From Thunnus maccoyii (taxonomy: Eukaryota; Chordata; Actinopteri; Scombriformes; Scombridae): 64,000 nt of DNA. This document shows positions 24,345 to 37,039 of the stretch, piece after piece. The notes beneath the pieces were generated by a model. The model worked only from the letters and a program-made list of their open reading frames with translations. It made no database searches and was not told where the DNA came from. Location of the stretch: the NCBI RefSeq assembly GCF_910596095.1, contig NC_056533.1:35748662-35812661 (forward strand), written 5' to 3'. Position 1 is the first letter of the stretch, and each line of letters opens with the position of its first letter. Position numbers and translations under genes: made by a program.

Positions 24345-24835
24345 CATATGTTTGTGTTTGGTCGAGAGCAGCTGGCAGACTAAGAGTCGGCAAAGTAAAC
24401 AAACTGCTGTAGCTACAAGTCAGCATGTTGCTAACGGGGATTTTGAAGAGCAACGACCAAACCAGCATCTAAAGGGTCTGAAGTGACATTTTCTGGTATG
24501 TTTACATGCTGTTTAATGTGCTGCAGCTGAGCAGCCAGTTAGCTACCTAGCTTGCTAACTCACATTAGCGGTGCACTTTTCCCTGATGACTGTTTGTTTG
24601 GTGGCTCGTTCAACGAGCTAAGCTGCAGGACAAGACGTGTGTTCATGTTTGTAAGTTACATAAGAAGGAGACTTTAGCAGGAAAGTTAATGTTGGTTGTT
24701 GTTCAGAGTCTGTGGTTCTTGTGTTGTGTAGCAGGATGCAATCAGGCTCAGTGTGACCTGCCTATGATAGAACAACATGTTATTGCTTTATGAAAAGATT
24801 TGATTTGCTGTATCAAAATAAGGACTCCAGCTATA
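24345..24835 (+). mobile_element. Interspersed repeat, copy A of an inverted pair
   Basis: Shares long ordered blocks, in inverse orientation, with 31581-32012. Examples are agtaaacaaactgctgtagc, agcaacgaccaaaccagca, tgtttacatgctgtttaatg, tggtggctcgttcaacgagc, aggacaagacgtgtgttcat and ggactccagc. Confidence 0.7.
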
Positions 24836-27600
24836 AGAGGATAGCAGAACAGTATTTCATCATCATAATGTAAAACAAGGGGGGCACCATCATGAAATCA
24901 AAGAATTGAAAATATTAATTTCTCCCTTCCAGTTACTGATTTTTTTTTTTCCAAAGGAAAACACAGGACAAGTGATTTGCAGAGCACAAATGTTGCTGTA
25001 GTAGACCAAAAAAACCCAACAAAACAAACAAACAAACAAACAAAAAAAGCAAAGGACAGAACTCCCCATGCACAGCCAGTATTTTCAGTCAGGTGCTGGT
25101 CAGTCGCAGGAACATATAAGGTGAAAATCAAAATTTACCACCACACACTGTATTGACTTTACTGTGACTTTATTTATTAAGAGCAAACAATGCGTTTCGC
25201 CCTAGCTTCTTCAGGTTCGCTCAGTCAAACAAAAAAAGCAGTTTAACTTCAGATGGACAGGATTTTGGCCTTTCAGTCAAACTCAGATATAGGCCTGTTA
25301 TGCTTGTTATTGTTGCCCACTACTGATGAAGTGATATGGATGTAATTATTTTATTCAGCCACCTTTTTGGTTGTCAGTTTGTGAAACCTGAAGTTTACAG
25401 CTGATGATGTTCTGCAAAGAGCTCTAAATACTGATTCAGAGGTGTTTCCGCTCAGATAATAACACTGTAAAGGGTCCATTAACCACTGAACCTTAAAAAT
25501 GTAAAATTCTGACTCTATGTGTCTATAAATCTTATGAACACTGCAGATATTCTGAAAATCTAACAGCGATTCCATTCAGACACTGGGAGCTGTAAAGTTT
25601 ATGAAAAGGATCCATCATGCAAATATCTCTGGGCAAAATATGTAATTGGGTTCTGTATTTTCAATATGAATGGTTTGAGTATCGAGCTAACACAGTGGCA
25701 TAAATGAAAATCCATTAGATTGAGATGTAATTCAAATGTAACTCAAGGCATCTAACCTTAATTTTCATCTTTAGATCTTACTGGATACATTTTGGTTGCG
25801 TGTGTTTATGGATGGACACTCGTCGCATTAAGAGCCGTAAACATGAATGAAGATGCAATTACTCAAAGTTCCCAAGTGCACCACTCAGATCGCAAATAGT
25901 TTTATTGGGATTTCAATGACCCTCGGGGGTCGGGGGGGGGGGGGCACTGTATGGGCTGGATGTTAATGAGATTCCTCTGGACTAGATTACAGAATAATGA
26001 AACAGAAGAGCAAAGGCTGTCGGTCTAAACTCACTTCAGAGGGATCGGGAAGTCAAAAGTTAATCTTTAAAGAGTAATTGCAACCAAATTCCAATATGAC
26101 AAACGTTGTGTCCCAATTCCATACGACATAAAGTCTTTATTTGAATCTGAGGAGCTGAGGAAATGTGAGGATGAGTGCCACATGCAGTAATTTTACTGTT
26201 TTCCAGCATGTTTCTTTATTTCTAAATACTGAAAATGTCCATAATGAGCTATCATGACATTGTGGTAGTGAGTTTTCTAGATTGCTAGATTTGACTGTGA
26301 TCAACATCAGACACATTTCTTGCTTTATTGCTTTCAAGGCAAAGCATCTTCCTGCACCAGAGCTGCAGACTATTGGTCAACCGGCTTATCTACAGTCACA
26401 CTAATTACATTACGGTAATGAAGTTTATTTATTTGATGGAACAAGCACCAGATGAGCTCAGATGCTCCTCTTAAAGAGCCTCCTTCATTCAGCCAGGTGA
26501 AGTTTAAACCGATGGAAATGTCAATAAAATGTCATGAGTGTGTTGTCACGCACTTTATCCCGGTTTTGAGTCTTATCTTGGTTTTGATCTTATTCAGGAG
26601 AACATGAAAAACCTGGTTAATCATATCCCTGTATATGATTTTAACAGTATCCAGGCTTCTGATCATCTGCATCCAGTTGTGTCTCATTTCTCTACCAACA
26701 GAGAATGTTCAGAAACCTGAATAAAGTGTTTACACGCCACAGTACCCTGGTTTCTTGTGGAGTCCTCCAGGTTTCTTGAAAGTGGGATAAGGCTTAAACC
26801 AGTTTTCTGAAACCACATGTGCAACACAAACTCCAAAAACCTAATCATAACCAGGATACTTCTGCACATGTAAACACACTCACTAATGTAGAACAAAAAA
26901 CCACCAAACCTCTGTGGTTGCTATCAGAAGATGGCGCTGTTTCTTCATAAATATCCACTGAGACGTGTTACATCCTTCAGTGTGGCATCCTGTTGGTTCT
27001 CCATCTAATCATGTAATCAGTGGTTGGCTGTCACCTGGTCCAGCAGGTGAAAGGAAAGCTGGACAGAAACCCAGCAGGGTTCTGCTGAAACAAACGTCTG
27101 AAACTGTCACGTATCAGGAGGTTCTTCACTCCACTCAAACACTTCAGCAGGTGATTTCACCAATTAGTTCCTCTCTGTCTCTCTGTGTGTCAGTGAAGGG
27201 TCTCAGCAGTCAGTGTTTGCTCCTGTATTTTACTCAGGGATTTGAATCACATGTAACTAGTTTAAATCCTAATCTGTGATTGAAGAAATCTACCTCTTGT
27301 AGGCCGACTGCCACAACTCGTTTAGTTTAGAGTGACGTCTTAGATATATTATCTTAGCCACAGTGTTTGTATCTGACAAATCTGGTAACAGATGAAACAA
27401 CAATGTGAAAGAAAATCTTCACATTTGTGGTAGTTATCATTGCAGCCTTCACTACTTTATCATATTGTGCTTGGTAATATTTAAAATTAAGAGCACAGTC
27501 TCACCACAGAGTCCATTCAGTGGCTGTTCCAGTGCTTTTAATCATATCACATGATCCTTTATTGTATTTTTTCAGCATGGATGAGAAAGTCCTAAAAAAC
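24836..27600. other. Intergenic DNA between the CART genes, part 2
   Basis: No gene is supported. Contains an (AAAC)n tract (about 25018-25044) and a G12 run (25932-25943). The sequence at 25620-25910 is complex and looks single-copy, so it could be a conserved non-coding element. ORFs such as 26965-27279 look random. Confidence 0.45.
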
Positions 27601-27629
27601 CTGCATTAACTGATTTATTTATTTATTTA

Positions 27630-28140
27630 TTTTGGCCATCAGGGGGCAGCAGAAACAAGTAGTGAACACAACACTGACATATCACATTTATAAGTTGATA
27701 TGTTGAACTTGTTAGCAAACAGTTGCTTATCTCCACATCCAGCAGTTGTGGAGCAACATTATCATTCATCTGGAGTCGTGTTTCTGTCCACCTGGTGAAT
27801 GTAAGTCCAATATTCACTCTCCTGTAGCTCTGTTTTTGCTCTCTACCAACTCCTGAGGGAAATATCTGGCTCTTCAGCTGCTAAATGTTCCACTATGTTC
27901 ACCAGCTAGTCTACAGCTAACTGTGTCTGTTTGCTGTTTGGTGGTGAGCAGGTAGTGTACAGTGGCTTTTTAGAGCTTTGTCTCTGAAAACAGCTGATTG
28001 CTGCTGCTGAAAATGATGCTATGAGAGCGCTGAGAGTGAACCAAAACAGTAAAGTTGCAGCTGGACAGATAAACAATGAGCTGAAACTCGTTATAAAGCT
28101 CCGTGAAGCTGCAGAGTCACTGATAATCTATATAGGTTAA
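27630..28140 (+). mobile_element. Interspersed repeat 'ggccatcagggggcag', copy 2 of 4
   Basis: Most complete copy: ttttggccatcagggggcag, gttagcaaacagttgcttat, ctggctcttcagctgctaaa, gttccactatgttcaccagc, ggtggtgagcaggtagtgta, then gtgaaccaaaacagtaaag. The order matches the copies at 19545, 30180 and 33745. Confidence 0.65.
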
Positions 28141-29109
28141 TCGCTGCAAGCCACGCCTCTGTGACATTACATGTTATTATAAAAATATTGATTATAGCCG
28201 CTTTAATGTGCTTAGAAGAAAATTAATCTTTTGAGCCTTTATAATTCCATGACAATGAGGCATATGTGATAGAAAGCTCATGAACAGCTACTAAATGGAC
28301 CTTGTACTGTAACTTCTGTTTCCAAGATTTAGATTGAATGCTGCACCTCAACAATTTAATGATGTGAAAAAGATTATATAAGTTGTACAAAGTGTAAAAC
28401 TGATGAGGAAAGAGTTGTTTTTTCACAATGTACAATTTAGATGTTCAAATAAATGCCTGAATGAAGCCTCTGACTGACAATCATGACTAAACCCATTTTA
28501 TAAAAAGCAAAGTGCCAAAAATGTTTCTAAAAGTAAATAACTTGCAGCACTTTTAGCCTTTTTAAAACACAACATCCACCACTTTGACATTTACTAAAAG
28601 CATTTCTCAGGTGAAGAGCGATGTTTCACTTCCTGCAGTCTGAATAATAAAATGTTCTTTCCGCTATTAAGAAAGTGGAAAGTCGCTGAATTTAAATGTT
28701 AACCGTTTATTTATGCAGCTGTGTATTTCTATAAGTGTTGTATGGACGCTATGCTGTACCTTCCAGCTCTCTCATGACACTCACGCTGCTCCGGGAAAAT
28801 CACTCCGACATGAATGATGTTTCATCAGTGAACGACAGAAGATTAAAGCTGGTCACTGCTGACCTTTTGGATCTTAAGTAATTTCCCTAACGGAGACATT
28901 ACTCTAGTTTGATTTTCAAACAGAAAGACATTACATTGGGCCACCAGCAAAGAGAGAAAACCTCAGTGACTAATGTGAGTCATTACAACAACTCTAATAA
29001 CAGCTGCTCTTCAGGATTAATTATTTAGGAAGTCTAATTACTTTTGGATGCTTGTTGGACAGAAGCTTTTTTTGTTTTTTGCTGGATTGTTGAAAAAAAA
29101 AAAAAGAAT

Positions 29110-29340
29110 CTTTGTTGAAGGATTTTCTATATTTTTCTTACTGTCAACAAATCTCTCATGCAGAGCCAAACAAACAATGAACTGATCTACTGTGTATCCA
29201 AAGCCATGAAGATTACGGTCACGTTAGTTTGTTTGGAGACGGCTCCAAAGACTAATAACGGCGATCACATTTTCAGTCTCCGGAGAGTAGTTCTTTGTAA
29301 GGCAGACGCCACTGAGCACGCAGCTCTGATTATAGTGCTT
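29110..29340. mobile_element. Fragment of the 'cttactgtcaacaaatctc' repeat, copy 1
   Basis: The stretch ttttcttactgtcaacaaat is shared with 53090-53115 and followed by diverged related sequence. It is a recognised-looking but unnamed fish repeat. Confidence 0.4.
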
Positions 29341-29707
29341 TGCTAGCGTGTTGTGCTACATATCACTTCCTCTCGCTTTGACTTGGTACTTAAGTTCTTT
29401 GAGAAATTTACGACAAAGTCAAGTTGTTTTCAGTACAAACAGGACAGGGACTTCCCAAGACAGCTGAAAACAGAGCTGGAAACACTCTATTATACTGTAG
29501 CACTAAGATTTCCTTTCACAGGTCTCAGCCAAAAGCATCAACAACAGCCCCAGACCAAAAGTACACTAATTATTAGATAAATCTGTGGCTTTTCTTTGTT
29601 CCTCCACAACTACAGTACCAGTCAAAAGTTTACTAAATATAATTACAAAAACATCATTTATTTAACTGTCAGATGCTGGATAAACCTGATCAAACGCCAT
29701 CAGTATT

Positions 29708-30010
29708 AGATGTAACAAAGTACATTTACTCATTGTACTTAAGTACAATTTTGAGGTATTTGTACTTTACTTGAGTATTTCTGTTTCATATAACTTTATA
29801 CTTTTACTCCACTACATTTATTTGACAGCTACAGTTACTTATCAGATTAAGATTTTACATACGAAACCTCACACAACTCCAACATTAAAATACCGCTTAC
29901 ATATTAATACATAAATGGTCATAGTCCAATAATAAACACTGACAGGGGCCATTCTGTATAACGAGTACTTTTACTTTTAATAATTAGTACATTTTGCTGC
30001 TAATACTTGT
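29708..30010 (+). mobile_element. 'acaaagtacatttactca' fish repeat
   Basis: The ordered blocks caaagtacatttactcattg, acttgagtatttctgtttca, ttactccactacatttattt and gacagctacagttactt are characteristic of a very common teleost non-autonomous element. Confidence 0.6.
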
Positions 30011-30179
30011 GTCTTTACCTAAGCTGTTGATTTGAATACTTGGTGCTGTGGATACTGCATGACATGGAGCATTTCTTTAAACTTAAGATAATTAATATAC
30101 TCTGAGAACCTCTTATACAAACTGTACCTCCACTGTACTCTTTTATATATATGATCATCTTTAAACTTGCAATTACTGA

Positions 30180-30460
30180 TTTTCTGGCCACACTTGGCAG
30201 CAGAAACAACAACACTGACATATTATCACCTTTTTAAGCTGATATAGTGAACATGTTAGTAAATTTTGACACAGAGCAACTTTAGCATTCATATGAAGTT
30301 GAGTTTCAGGTCATTTGATTAAAGTGCAATACTCCCTCTTCTTTTAGCTAATTGTTTCAGTCTCCTGGGAAATGTTTAGCCTTTTTAGATGCTAAATGCT
30401 CCACTTTCTTCACCAACTAGTCCCTAATTTTGTGTGTCTGCTGTTTTTATATGACATTAA
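30180..30460 (+). mobile_element. Interspersed repeat, copy 3 of 4 (eroded)
   Basis: Retains ttctggccacacttggcagc, cactgacatatta, gtgaacatgttag, agatgctaaatgctccactt and caccaactag, in the family order. Confidence 0.55.
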
Positions 30461-31580
30461 TTAAATGTGGATCAAGGCAGGAAAGATTGAGGTTAAGAAA
30501 GGTCCTGAAAATGATTCAAACCAAAGACAAGACCAGGTGAGTTCCAGCCTTTCTTTGTCTGTATCAGAGGAATAATTTAGGTTTACCTTTAAAGCATCAT
30601 GTCACAGAGGAGGTTTTGTTCACTAAGGTTGCTGCTTTTCACTTATACACAAAAACCTTGGTTTGAATTTAAGACCCTATTGCCTCCACACCTGTATCAC
30701 GGTATTATGGACTATTTAAAATTCTCCACAGAGAGTCCAACTCCACAGGAGCTCTGATGCTGAACTGGATGTTTGGCTGGTCTCATAAAAATCAAACAGA
30801 TTATTAAAAAACTGTGAAATGAACCCAGAATCTGAAATTCAAATTACAAGTTGTGACGTAAAGTGTAGTCACTACCGTTAAAAAAAAAAAAAAAAAGTGG
30901 TGCCTCATTTTAAGATTTTTCACATGTAAAGGTTAACATTTACATTCAGTCAAAGTAGATGAATGTTGGTTAAAGTGAAGGCAGCTAAATAATTTGGTGA
31001 GGGAGAGGCACAGATTTTAAAACACGGTAAAAAAAAACAATTTATAGTTTATATGCTGTCAGCATTTGTTACCCTTGAAAAATGTGGCAAATCTCATACC
31101 AGAAAACAAAATGACGCATTTCAGTGAATTGTTTTCATATTGGTGCTTTTATCCAACTGTAAAATAAAAAAATGCCTCATTGATTTAAGAATATTTTCAC
31201 AGAATTGCAAAAAAAAAGGGGGGGAGGAGGAAAGAAAACAACTTTTGAACCTGCACCAAGCTGCCTCATTATGCGTCCACTGATTACCTCCATTGATTCT
31301 GCAGAGATGTTATTTGGTTGCATATTAGTCTTTCTGTCATTTATTAAGTGTGTTTCAACTAAGCTTAAAGTCCACCCGAAATTAAACTGCCTGTTTTTTG
31401 TTTACTACAGCAACAAATTTACTCTGTAAATCACTCATCCTCTGTTCTCCATGGAGAAATTAAAAAAAATCAGAAACCATGAGGGAGAAATTTAATTTAT
31501 ATTTTAAATTCTTTGATTTCATTAGAGTGCCCCTAGTTTTACATTATTTTGATGAAATACTATTCTGTCATCCGTTTATG

Positions 31581-32012
31581 TAGCTGGAGTCCTTATTTCC
31601 ATACAGCAAATCAAATTGCATCCTGCTACACAACACAAGAGCCACAGACTCTGAACAACAACCCACATCAGCTTTCCTGCTAAAGTCTCCTTCTTATCTA
31701 ACTTACAAACATGAACACACGTCTTGTCCTGCAGCTTAGCTTGTTGAACGAGCCACCAAACAAACATTCACCGGGGAAAAGTGCGACGCTAACATCAGTT
31801 AGCAGCTAGATAGCTAATTAGCTGCTCAGCTGCAGCACATTAAACAGCATGTAAACATACCTGAAAATGTGACTTAGGACCTGTTGCTGGTTTGGTCGTT
31901 GCTCTTCAAAATACCTGTTAGCGACACGCTGTCTGTCCATGACTTATAGCTACAGCAGTTTGTTTACTTTGTCTCAATTTACGCTAGCTGCTGTCAATCA
32001 AACACAGACACC
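31581..32012 (-). mobile_element. Interspersed repeat, copy B of an inverted pair
   Basis: Reverse-complement counterpart of 24345-24835. It starts gctggagtccttatttcc and ends gctgtcaatcaaacacagac. The CA-rich interior of copy A (about 60 bp) is absent here. Confidence 0.7.
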
Positions 32013-32224
32013 GACACGCCCCAGTGGGCTGAGACAAAAAGAAGCTTTTCTGATATACAAGACCTTTTTTTTCTTCATTCTAATAACACAAAACTATTAA
32101 CAATACATTAAAAAAAAACATGTTGACATTCTTTTTGACTGCAAAGAGGGATGATTAAATGTGATTTCAGTCAGACTTTAAAGCTAAATCAACACACAGC
32201 ACCAGGAGAAACACAGGTTTCAGA

Positions 32225-32693
32225 TGTCATCCTGTCTTTAGGTTATGTTTTGTTTTGTTTTTTCTTTCCCATTTAATTCTGCATTTCATGTTTTATTTTG
32301 GTTGCTAACTCTCCTCTCGTTTCAGATCCACTTCCTGCCCTTGTGTGTTTCCCGTTCCTGTCCTCGTCATCATCCCCTAATGTCCTCCACCTGTGTCTCG
32401 TTACCTTCACTCCTCTTGTGTATCTAGTCTGTGTGATCCCTGCTCCCTGTGCCAGTTCGTCTTAGCCCTTTGTCGCAAGCGTTCCAGCATTATCTTCTTT
32501 GTTATAGTCTAGTGTTTTTTGACCCCGGATCTGCTTTTTTTGACTCTGCCTCTGCCTAGTCCTTTCGGTCTTGTTGCCTTCTCTGACTGCCTGCCTGAGT
32601 ACCGAACCTGCGAATTAAAAGACTTTGTTTTTTGTAACTGTTGCTCAAGTCGTGCGTTTGGATCTAGCCCTGGTGTACCAGACAACCTTGTCA
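32225..32693 (+). mobile_element. Solo LTR (Gypsy-type), 469 bp with 5-bp TSD
   Basis: Begins TGTCATCCTG and ends CCTTGTCA, and is flanked on both sides by the direct repeat TCAGA (32220-32224 and 32694-32698). T/C-rich with a gaattaaaagactttg poly(A)-like site. No internal retroelement genes are present, so this is a solo LTR left by recombination. Gypsy assignment rests on the 5-bp TSD, the TG...CA ends and the style of sequence. Confidence 0.82.
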
Positions 32694-33744
32694 TCAGATG
32701 ACTCAAATTTGGCACAGCAGGTGTTAGATTAGACTAATGTCTCCACTGATCACGTCATGTCCACGACATCCCAATTATTCATCATTGTGGCAACCGTCTA
32801 CTTCCTGTGGCATTGTGACCCTCGCTTTCTTGGTAGAAAATGTATTTCTACTCGTTTTTTCTGCATCTGCATCAAGACATCAAACTCATTTTCTGTTATT
32901 TTGTTAAACCGGATGCTTACAGGTGTCCTGCTGAGGTTTCTGTGCTCAAAAAACTATAAATCCTCAGAAAATGTTGGTTTGTTGCATCTTTTCTTTTCCC
33001 TCTCCTGTGGTTTCAGATGCCTTTTGCCCTTTGGAGACTGTTGGGCCTCTGCACAATATTCAGTCATAATATTTCTTCTTTTCCCACTTCAGTTGCCTTT
33101 CTTTGTTTTTCCTGAGCTGCAGCATTTCCGTCTCTCTTGTTATTGTTTTTGTGAATAACCTTTTTGTTACAAAGGTCTCCAAACCTGACCCTGCACCTTT
33201 TGTACAGGCTGTCCCTGCAGACATTGCGCTCAGTCTCTCCGCTCATACTGCTCTCACTCATTTTGTTTTCCACCAAAGTACTTTTGAGACCTCGGTCTTT
33301 TTAACAGTTGGCAGGATTTTGTCTCAGCAGTCTTCCTGGTTGTGGGGAGTTTTCTACAAATCCGGTAATTCAGCTTCCATGAACACTGTGGTGATAATGT
33401 TAGCTTTGTTCCCCATTTGTCTGATCATTGTGTAAACATCCCCACTGTATGATATTGCAACAGTTGAATCAGAACCATCTCATTACCAAATCCATCATGT
33501 TTAGTTTATTTATAATATTTGCAGAATCTTTGTCACAATCCCTCATCAGTAACTCCAGTGAATCTTCTCATCATTATTCTCTCTCAGTTTCTCTCAAGTT
33601 TTAAATACCTCCATGGTAACAACTCAATATCTGATCTATTCTAATAACATTAGCTGTGATTGTAATGTTTGTAGCATCTTTTAGATAAATGGTTTCCAAT
33701 CTTTTTACCTTAGGACCTCTTAAAAGTGCTTTAGATGATTTTTT

Positions 33745-34170
33745 GGCCAGTTTGAGGCAGCAGAAAGCTGAGTTGTTATGGTAAATATGGCACCAAACAG
33801 TTCCCTATTTAAACATCCAGCAGAAATGGTGCAATATTAGCATTTATTTAGAGTCTTTCTCTGCAACTGGTGAATGTGATTACAATATTCTCTCTCCTTT
33901 TTGCTTTGCTTTGGTCTCCACCAACTGCTGAGAGTAAATATCTGGCTCTTTAGCTGCTAAGTGCTGCACTATGTTCACTAGCTAATGGCTAACGTTGTCT
34001 ATCATTTGGTGCTGGGCAGGTGGTGTACACTGGGCTTATTAGAGCTTTTTCACTGAAAACGAGGTTGGTGAAAACAGTGACAGTGAACCAAAACAGTACA
34101 AGTGCTGTAAAACCAAAACAATGAGCTAAAAGAGGCTAAAAACATCCTCAGAGCTGAGGGGAATTTCACC
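33745..34170 (+). mobile_element. Interspersed repeat, copy 4 of 4
   Basis: Contains ttttttggccagtttgaggc, aacagttccctatttaaaca, tctggctctttagctgctaa and gcactatgttcactagcta, matching the copies at 19545, 27630 and 30180. Confidence 0.6.
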
Positions 34171-34233
34171 TTTTATATTGCACATGGTCATTTGATTATG
34201 TTGATTTAATGGAGATTGAAAATGAAGCAGTGT

Positions 34234-34310
34234 CTACTTATTATAATAATAAACTTTCTTGTATAGCACCTTGAATGCAGCTCAAAGTACTTTACATAAA
34301 TTATATAAAA
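34234..34310 (-). mobile_element. Retrotransposon-type tail (inverted)
   Basis: (ATT)n-like start, aataaactttcttgtatagc, then caccttgaatgcagctcaaa and gtactttaca. This is the reverse complement of a common fish LINE/SINE 3' end. Confidence 0.5.
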
Positions 34311-35338
34311 TATTTAAGGCACTTAACAAATGAAAGGTTGCAAACAGGCAATACAATAAAATTGAGTTTATAAAAGAAAAAATGAATATATAACAATATA
34401 CTTGATATCCTTTGATCTCTTTTTTTTTTGCAGAAAACATTTTTGTATATGTTTGTGTCCTACTAATAAGCTTGTGATCTCTCAAATGTATCTTGCAACA
34501 GGTTGGGACACTGTTTTATGTCACATTTATCAACTTGTACTAAGCATCAGACCGATTGTCACCCATTGTCCTTCATCATATAACACTGATGCACAGCAGA
34601 CATTAGGATGCAATACAACAACCAACATTTACTTGTTTTATTCACCATGTTTAAGGCCAGTGTTTTGCAGTTGTATCATACAGTGAGATGGTTGGCAGCA
34701 CAGAAAACATTTGCTCTATTATATATCAGGATTTTTGTGTTGCAAAATTGCACAAAACATTTATAAATTCAACATAGTGACGCATTTATTTGGGAAGTAG
34801 TCAAAAATCTCCCTTCTGAGAGTAAAAGCAAAAAAAAAAAAAGATAACATCCCTTTTCTGTTTCTTGTTCAGTAATAAAACATGTTCACACTCTTGTTCA
34901 AACATAAAAATGAAGCCCGACATTCAGACTGTACAACGTTCTGCGGCTTGTTAGGATCTTTTCTTCCATGTGACCTCTCCTGTCACTTCAAGTTGCCATG
35001 TTGTGGCTGTGAAAAGCCTGGAATAGTTCAGACATTATTGATTTTTTTTTTTTTCTCCCCCATCTTGAGTGGAAAGCAATGACTCTCCATCTAAGACGGA
35101 CAATGACAGAAACTTAAGATTGGTATTGATTTATGTCCAAGTAAAGCCCAGGAGCGTTTACAAGACTACACAACTGAAATGGTTCATCTGTTTGTTATGT
35201 AACTCGATACTAATTGTGAATCTTATTTAACAATCATATAAGCAGGTAAATTCTGGTCGTGAATCAGCATCAGGTGCTCAGTTGCAGACACTTGAGTGGC
35301 CATGGAGGATATTTCCAAATAAAAAACTTAATATCAGT

Positions 35339-35610
35339 AGGGCTGCAATGCTTATTTTCATTATTGGTACATTTTTGGATTATCTTATTTATCATTTTGT
35401 CCATAAAATGTAAAAAAGGGGGGGAATCACAAGTTCTCAGAACCTAAGAGGACCTATTCAAATTATTATTTTCAATCCTAATAATCCAAAACTCCAAGAT
35501 ATTCAATTTACAATGATATAAAACAAAGAAAAGCAGTAAATTGTCACATTTGAGGAGCTGAAAACAACAAATGTTTGTCATTTTCAACCATGCAGTTTTA
35601 AAAATAGCAG
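35339..35610 (+). mobile_element. ATTAATCG-type MITE, degraded
   Basis: Begins agggctgcaatgcttatttt and retains tccataaaatgta, ccaaaactccaagatattca and cacatttgaggagctg. The right end is not clear. Confidence 0.55.
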
Positions 35611-36289
35611 AAATAAATCTGATAAATCTGAGGGGGTGTAAATGAGTAACAGGATTAGATGAGAACAAAGAAAAAACATAATTCTTTACATAATTATACA
35701 TTTTTCTGCCACCTTTTGTTTTTTGTGAAATATTGAATCATTTTATCTCTCTATGCCTTTGAAAGGGGAAAATCAGTCTTTAGTAAACTGCTCATTGACA
35801 TGTATGAGGAGGAGTCTCAAGTAGACAATACTTCATTTTAATGCTGCACTTACCAACATTTTAGCGATGCTTGCAACATCCTCTATCGTTGGTCCACCTC
35901 TTTGTTGTTGGAGATCAGTGACTGCCGGCCTTAATACTTTCCAGACTCTGTTAACATATTGTTAAATTCAACAAAGCCGAGCTTACCGGTAAACACCTAC
36001 AGTGCTTATTCTAGAAGATAATTTATGATTTCCTACAACTCATAAGCACTAACTCATTCGGTGAACGTTTAACATAATTTGGTATTAATTTTAGCACCAT
36101 GTAAAGTGAATAAACGTGATTTTTCCCAAATAATGCTTGTCTACCTTAAGTTTTTTGAGCTATTGGGGTTTCGGAATAATGAGCCACCGGATCAGTGGTA
36201 CCGCACCAAATGAAAAGACTCGTTTCACAGCATTGTGACTTGTTAAAGCAGGAAAAGCACAGGTGGAATAATAACATCAGTGATGTCTG

Positions 36290-36430
36290 CATTCCTGTTA
36301 GGTGAGCCAGTTCCAGCGCTCTGGTATTGTGCACCAACATGGATTACAATAAATGGAATGGAGCCATTGTTAATGTTATTATTTACACCTCGGTCACAAT
36401 GTCTGCTGCCTGAAAAGGGTTAATTAAGTC
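36290..36430. repeat. Divergent interspersed repeat, copy 2 (pair with about 12400-12610)
   Basis: Shares aatggaatggagccattgtt, the atgttattatttacacc block and a following cctgaaaagggtt with the copy near 12480-12590. Confidence 0.4.
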
Positions 36431-36620
36431 AAAAAATTACAAAATAATGAAAAGCTCAATTGTTTCAGCACTAAGGCTCTTAAAAATGTTTAAAAAGTAC
36501 TGAACCTTTTGCATTGTGTGCACAGCTAAGAGACGAATGCAACCATATTATTAGTCATTTATTCAAGATAAAGATAAAAAGCTTCTAATGTCAGTGTGCC
36601 CTGTGAAAGAATAGATTATG

Positions 36621-36713
36621 AGTGTGTGTGTGTGTTTGTGTGTCTTTGCATATTCGTACATAAGACTGTGTGTATGTGTGTGTGTGTGTGTGTGTGTGTT
36701 TGTGTGTGTTTGT
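36621..36713. repeat. (GT)n microsatellite, imperfect
   Basis: Compound GT/TTTG tract about 93 bp long with a central interruption. ORFs across it are low complexity. Confidence 0.92.
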
Positions 36714-37039
36714 GCACATGCAGAGGAGATGAAGAAAAAAATTCTTATCATTGCTGCAATAAAAACTGTCACCGGACTGTTTCTCTACACTGCAATTACA
36801 GAAGAGAGAACAGTGTGCATTATTTAAGGACAAAATGTAAGACGTGTAGGCAGACAGAAGCAGAAAGGTCCCAAACCCACAACCCTTAATTACCTCACAG
36901 TGACGCACAAGAGCGCCTCTGAAGGATGCTGGGCTGACAGAGTGAACTTGTCCAAGTGTATGTTATTTACCGATCCACTGAACTCAGAGCTGCATCTCTG
37001 TCCTGAGGGTTCAAAAGGAAAGGGCGGAGTAAGGTACTT

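Noticed and set aside
32757-33435. ORFs of 133 and 110 aa, plus strand, hydrophobic
   Set aside because: T-rich sequence just after a solo LTR produces Phe/Leu-rich frames by composition. No start context, splice sites or family resemblance.
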